Of a DNA stretch of 64,000 nt, positions 61,073-64,000 are shown piece after piece; position 1 is the stretch's first letter, and each line of letters starts with the position of its first letter. The notes below the pieces were generated by a model. That model saw only the letters and a program-made list of their open reading frames with translations. It had not been told where the DNA came from and made no database searches. The position numbers were made by a program, and so were the translations under genes. The stretch comes from Sceloporus undulatus (Eukaryota; Chordata; Lepidosauria; Squamata; Phrynosomatidae): the NCBI RefSeq assembly GCF_019175285.1, contig NC_056525.1, positions 131,617,772-131,681,771 on the forward strand, read 5' to 3'.

Positions 61073-62900
61073 AATTCAACAAGTTCAACCATGCCAAATC
61101 AAGTCCAAACAACAAACCTTGTACTTTGTTTTGAGCATTGGCTCCCCTGCCGCTCGCGGCCGGGCGCTGGCTCCCCCCCCTGGGTGCCCTCTCCAGTCCC
61201 CCTCTCTCTCGCCCGCCGCTCCCCTACCTACCCCGACCCCCTGGGCGCCTGACCCCCCCCCACTCTGCTCACCCTGCCCCGCCCCCCCCTGCGAGCCCCG
61301 CGCGCCCTACTGCGCCCTCCCGCACCTCCCGTTGGCCGCGCCTGCGTTTTGGCCCCGGGCCCCGAGCGCCCGCCGGGGCCTGCGACGCGGACCAAAGGGC
61401 GGGCACGCGCCTGTGGGTGTTTGTCTCTGTGGAGGCGGGACTGCTGCTCATTAATCCCCACAACCAAACCCCGCCTCCCGGCCGTCCCCCACGTAAACCC
61501 CGACACCTTCTTCGACTCCACCAGACTCCCCACCCCCCACCCCCAGGACCAACCTACACAATTTCTTTAGCCACATGTACATCCCCCACCAAACATTATA
61601 GCCCTCCAGCCAGACCCCTATCTCTAACAAGTTATTGACCAATACTATAACCCGTCACGCAGTTCTTACCGCCATACTACGCCCCACTATCCCCACATCT
61701 CTTTCCCCACTCCCCCCGTAGGTCGCCAAATAATCAGCACTAGCCGGCGGAGAGAGACAAGCATTAAGAGACAAGAAAGGACCAGACCACCATGTATAAT
61801 CAGACCTTCACTATTTTTTTGCCATTTTCCTCCCCCTGTGTTTGTGTACGGCCCCATTCGAGAGCTTCCTCCGGGCAATGAGAAAAAATCGCCTTGCCCG
61901 GGGTTCCCCAACCCCCCCCTTTTCCCGACCGATTTCCTACTTTTTCCCCGAACCAACTAACAAAAAAAGAAACGAATCTCTGCCCTCACTGCTCCTCGCA
62001 TCGCCCCTTGGTCATGATGGTTCCTCTCGTAGTCAGAAATGTCAGTTAATTCCTTGATTGTTGCTTCCTTCAGTAGGTTTTGGACCTCCTTCCGCGCATC
62101 CATCACCACCTCCCCTCCCACCGTAGCCTCCATCCCTCCTTCCTGGCCTCCACCCTCCTTGCATCCGTACCGGCTTGCTGCAGTCAGGTAGGGGAGGCCC
62201 CGGCGCGCAACATATCCGCCGATCAATGCCTTCACTCCTCCTCCCTCTTAAGGCCTCATTCGGAGGCCCCGTCAGTGAGGGGAGGCCCTTGCAAGACTCC
62301 CCCACAGGGGCAAATATCACCTCGTACTTCCATCCTCCGTGTCCATCCTAGTCGGCTGAGGCCGGGAAGATTAGGGCGTCCCTTTCTCGTCTGCCGAGGG
62401 GCTGGGCCCATTCCTTCCGATCCTACCCAACGCTTTCCTCTGCTGATTCCTGTGAATTGAAGTCTCCCCGCGGCATATCGTAAGCCCACTTCATATTACC
62501 CGTCCCTCCTCTGGCGCGTCTTGGTTCGCTTGTAAGTTAGGTTATGTGACCCGGACTACCAGGCCGCGTGCCCGGTTGCCTTCCCCCGTTCGCGGGGCCT
62601 CTGCGTCTGGCACTGGGAATGAAGGGAGTCCCCTGCGCTCTTACCCCTGCCTGAGCCCTATCCTTCCTCCGCAGGCCTCTGGTGTAGGCCTGGGCAAGGT
62701 GAAAGGAGGGCTGCCGAAGGACTATTCTGAAACACATAAGGCCTGTCCCTAAATCGATCTACCTTTCCAACTCCCTCCCTCCCTCTGCCAATCTTAGTAT
62801 GCAGTGATGCGAGCGCCCGGTCCCAGGCGGGGAGGGAGAAGCCGGCGTCCTTAAGTGGAGGCTTTCCCTCCCGTCGTGCCTGCCGCTGTTTCCCCTCCGT
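61073..62900. other. unclassified GC-rich, C-over-G skewed block after the gap
   Basis: Composition changes sharply at the gap. Long C-runs and very few G on the plus strand (61480-61720), CpG-rich later. No exon, domain or known repeat recognised. On the minus strand, 61711-61728 resembles a lysine-tRNA primer-binding site (TGGCGACC...CGGGG, 14/18 to the usual form), so part may be an LTR-element fossil, but no paired repeats or protein domains support this. Open frames here look like by-products of base skew. Confidence 0.3.
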
Positions 62901-63012
62901 GGGAAAATGAGGACAAAATTTGTCAATGTAGGACAATATAAGCGTCAATCGCTTTTTCTGCTTCAGAAAGCTGTGGTCCTACATTGAAATTTTTATCCTA
63001 CATTTTTCCTCT
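62901..63012. repeat. imperfect inverted repeat
   Basis: GGACAAAATTTGTCAATGTA.. (62911-62934) pairs with GTCCTACATTGAAATTTTTA.. (62976-62998). Weaker outer pairing (GGAAAATGAGG / CATTTTTCC) extends it to about 62901-63012. A foldback remnant or transposon end pair. Confidence 0.6.
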
Positions 63013-64000
63013 TTGGAGGTCCGGAGTTATGGCAACCCTAAACTGAACACAATTTTGGAGTGGAACAGGATTTGAAATCGTATTTCCCCAAATTACATAC
63101 ACATCTCTCAGTTGATCCTGGATTGGGTTCAAATTGTCCTAGCATTGCTTCGATTACTTGTGATAACTTCTCACGCAATAAAATGAATCTGCATGGTTGC
63201 ATCCGGGATCACACTGCATTGACCTCCATTTCCTCCCCCCATGTGATAACGTTTCATAGCAGCAGAGAAAGGGGTGTGGCTTAAAGCCTGTTTGTCTGAT
63301 CACTGACAGAGAAACAAAGTTCACTCCACAGAATATTCTTTTTGACTTAACACACAACTTGTAAATAAGGCACAGAACCTTCACAAGCAATATGAATCAT
63401 ATGAGTCGGTCTAGGCTTTAAGCATTAGAGCCTTATTCATTACTCTCTCTTCAAGATCTGTCAGACTGATAAATGCTATTTTTCTTTAATTAATTGTATA
63501 AAAATAACAAATAAGCTCTGCAGAACTACAGACCAGAGACCCTGACATCAATACAGGAAAAAATTAAAGCAGGTTATAAAGAAGTCCTGTTGTGCAAGTA
63601 TCTGTATGACAATTCAGTGATCAGTAAGAGCCAGCAATGAATATATCAAGAAAAACCTGCAAATTAACTTATCTTTTTTGAGTGAACAAAGGGTAGTGCT
63701 CCCCCCCTTTTTTCCTTGGGGTGAGAGTGCAAAGAAGAAAGTCACAATATATCAGTTATCAATATCACTTGTTCGTGAGCACTTGCCTCAAAAGCATCCA
63801 ACATGCCTTTTGATAAACAAAATAGAAACACTGAAGGACAGAAAGAGAAGCCAATGTACAGTATTAAAATAGGACTTATTGTAAACGCCGGGATAAAAAT
63901 TGGGTTTGGATGGAAATGAAGATCACTGGTGGAAGTTTTGTCCGTAGGCCCAAAGCTATTAAATATGAATGATTCTTACACTGTAATCTATTTTTAGCTC
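63013..64000. other. flank, no gene recognised
   Basis: 63140-63260 shares TGATAACTTCTCACGCAATA-like words with the repeat at 24001-24215. The rest is AT-rich with nothing recognised. Confidence 0.45.

Noticed and set aside
61138-61638. Pro-rich 166-codon frame after the second gap
   Set aside because: Produced by C-run-rich sequence; no domain, and several overlapping frames are equally open.
61480-61720. Nuclear copy of mitochondrial DNA
   Set aside because: The C-rich, G-poor strand looked mitochondrial, but no mitochondrial gene or tRNA could be read from it.

Overview
This window is nuclear DNA from a squamate reptile (lizard-like). The evidence is short vertebrate exons bounded by GT/AG splice sites inside long repeat-rich introns, many CR1 LINE copies whose 3' ends carry ATTCTATGA-type repeats, lizard-type tRNA-derived SINEs ending in (AAC)n or AAT repeats, a DIRS-type retrotransposon fossil, and many short TA-flanked or hAT-like foldback transposons. 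The species cannot be named from the sequence alone.

Three protein genes are supported. (1) 182-29162, plus strand: the 3' half of PDE4DIP (myomegalin). Sixteen exons form a coiled-coil reading frame closely matching the mammalian C-terminal half, and a seventeenth, weaker terminal exon follows. The 5' half lies left of the window. (2) 35978-45429, minus strand: PRKAB2, the AMP-activated protein kinase beta-2 subunit. All seven coding exons join in phase to 274 residues, and a GC-rich promoter lies at about 46855-47330. (3) 56385-60620, minus strand: CFAP20, a ciliary/centriolar protein. All six coding exons join to 193 residues, the length of the human protein, and the upstream promoter has a palindromic RFX X-box. 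PDE4DIP and PRKAB2 are convergent and lie in the same 1q21 neighbourhood in human. Human CFAP20 is on 16q, so its place here suggests a rearrangement.

Layout: 1-29162 PDE4DIP exons and introns, with LINEs, SINEs, a nested hAT element at 12919-13376, a 62-bp minisatellite at 22858-23345 and a DIRS fossil at 24250-26900. 29163-35977 is the 3'-UTR/intergenic zone between the convergent genes. 35978-47330 is PRKAB2, whose intron 4 holds a 1.6 kb inverted-repeat transposon containing a 100-N assembly gap flanked by two copies of the same 304 bp. 47331-56384 is an intergenic repeat field (hAT dimer, foldbacks, CR1 LINE, 5S-like relic). 56385-60620 is CFAP20. 60621-61047 is AT-rich DNA ending at a 25-N gap, 61073-62900 is an unclassified, strand-skewed GC-rich block, and 62901-64000 is low-information flank.

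Myomegalin organises microtubules and cAMP signalling at Golgi and centrosome, AMPK beta-2 is an energy-sensing scaffold, and CFAP20 acts at the axoneme. These are housekeeping or ciliary genes and do not form an operon-like unit. I found no CRISPR array, no intact tRNA gene and no convincing new multi-gene system. The most notable items are the synteny break at CFAP20, the CFAP20 X-box, the assembly duplication around the first gap, the PDE4DIP exon gap with incompatible phase, and the DIRS and foldback element structures.
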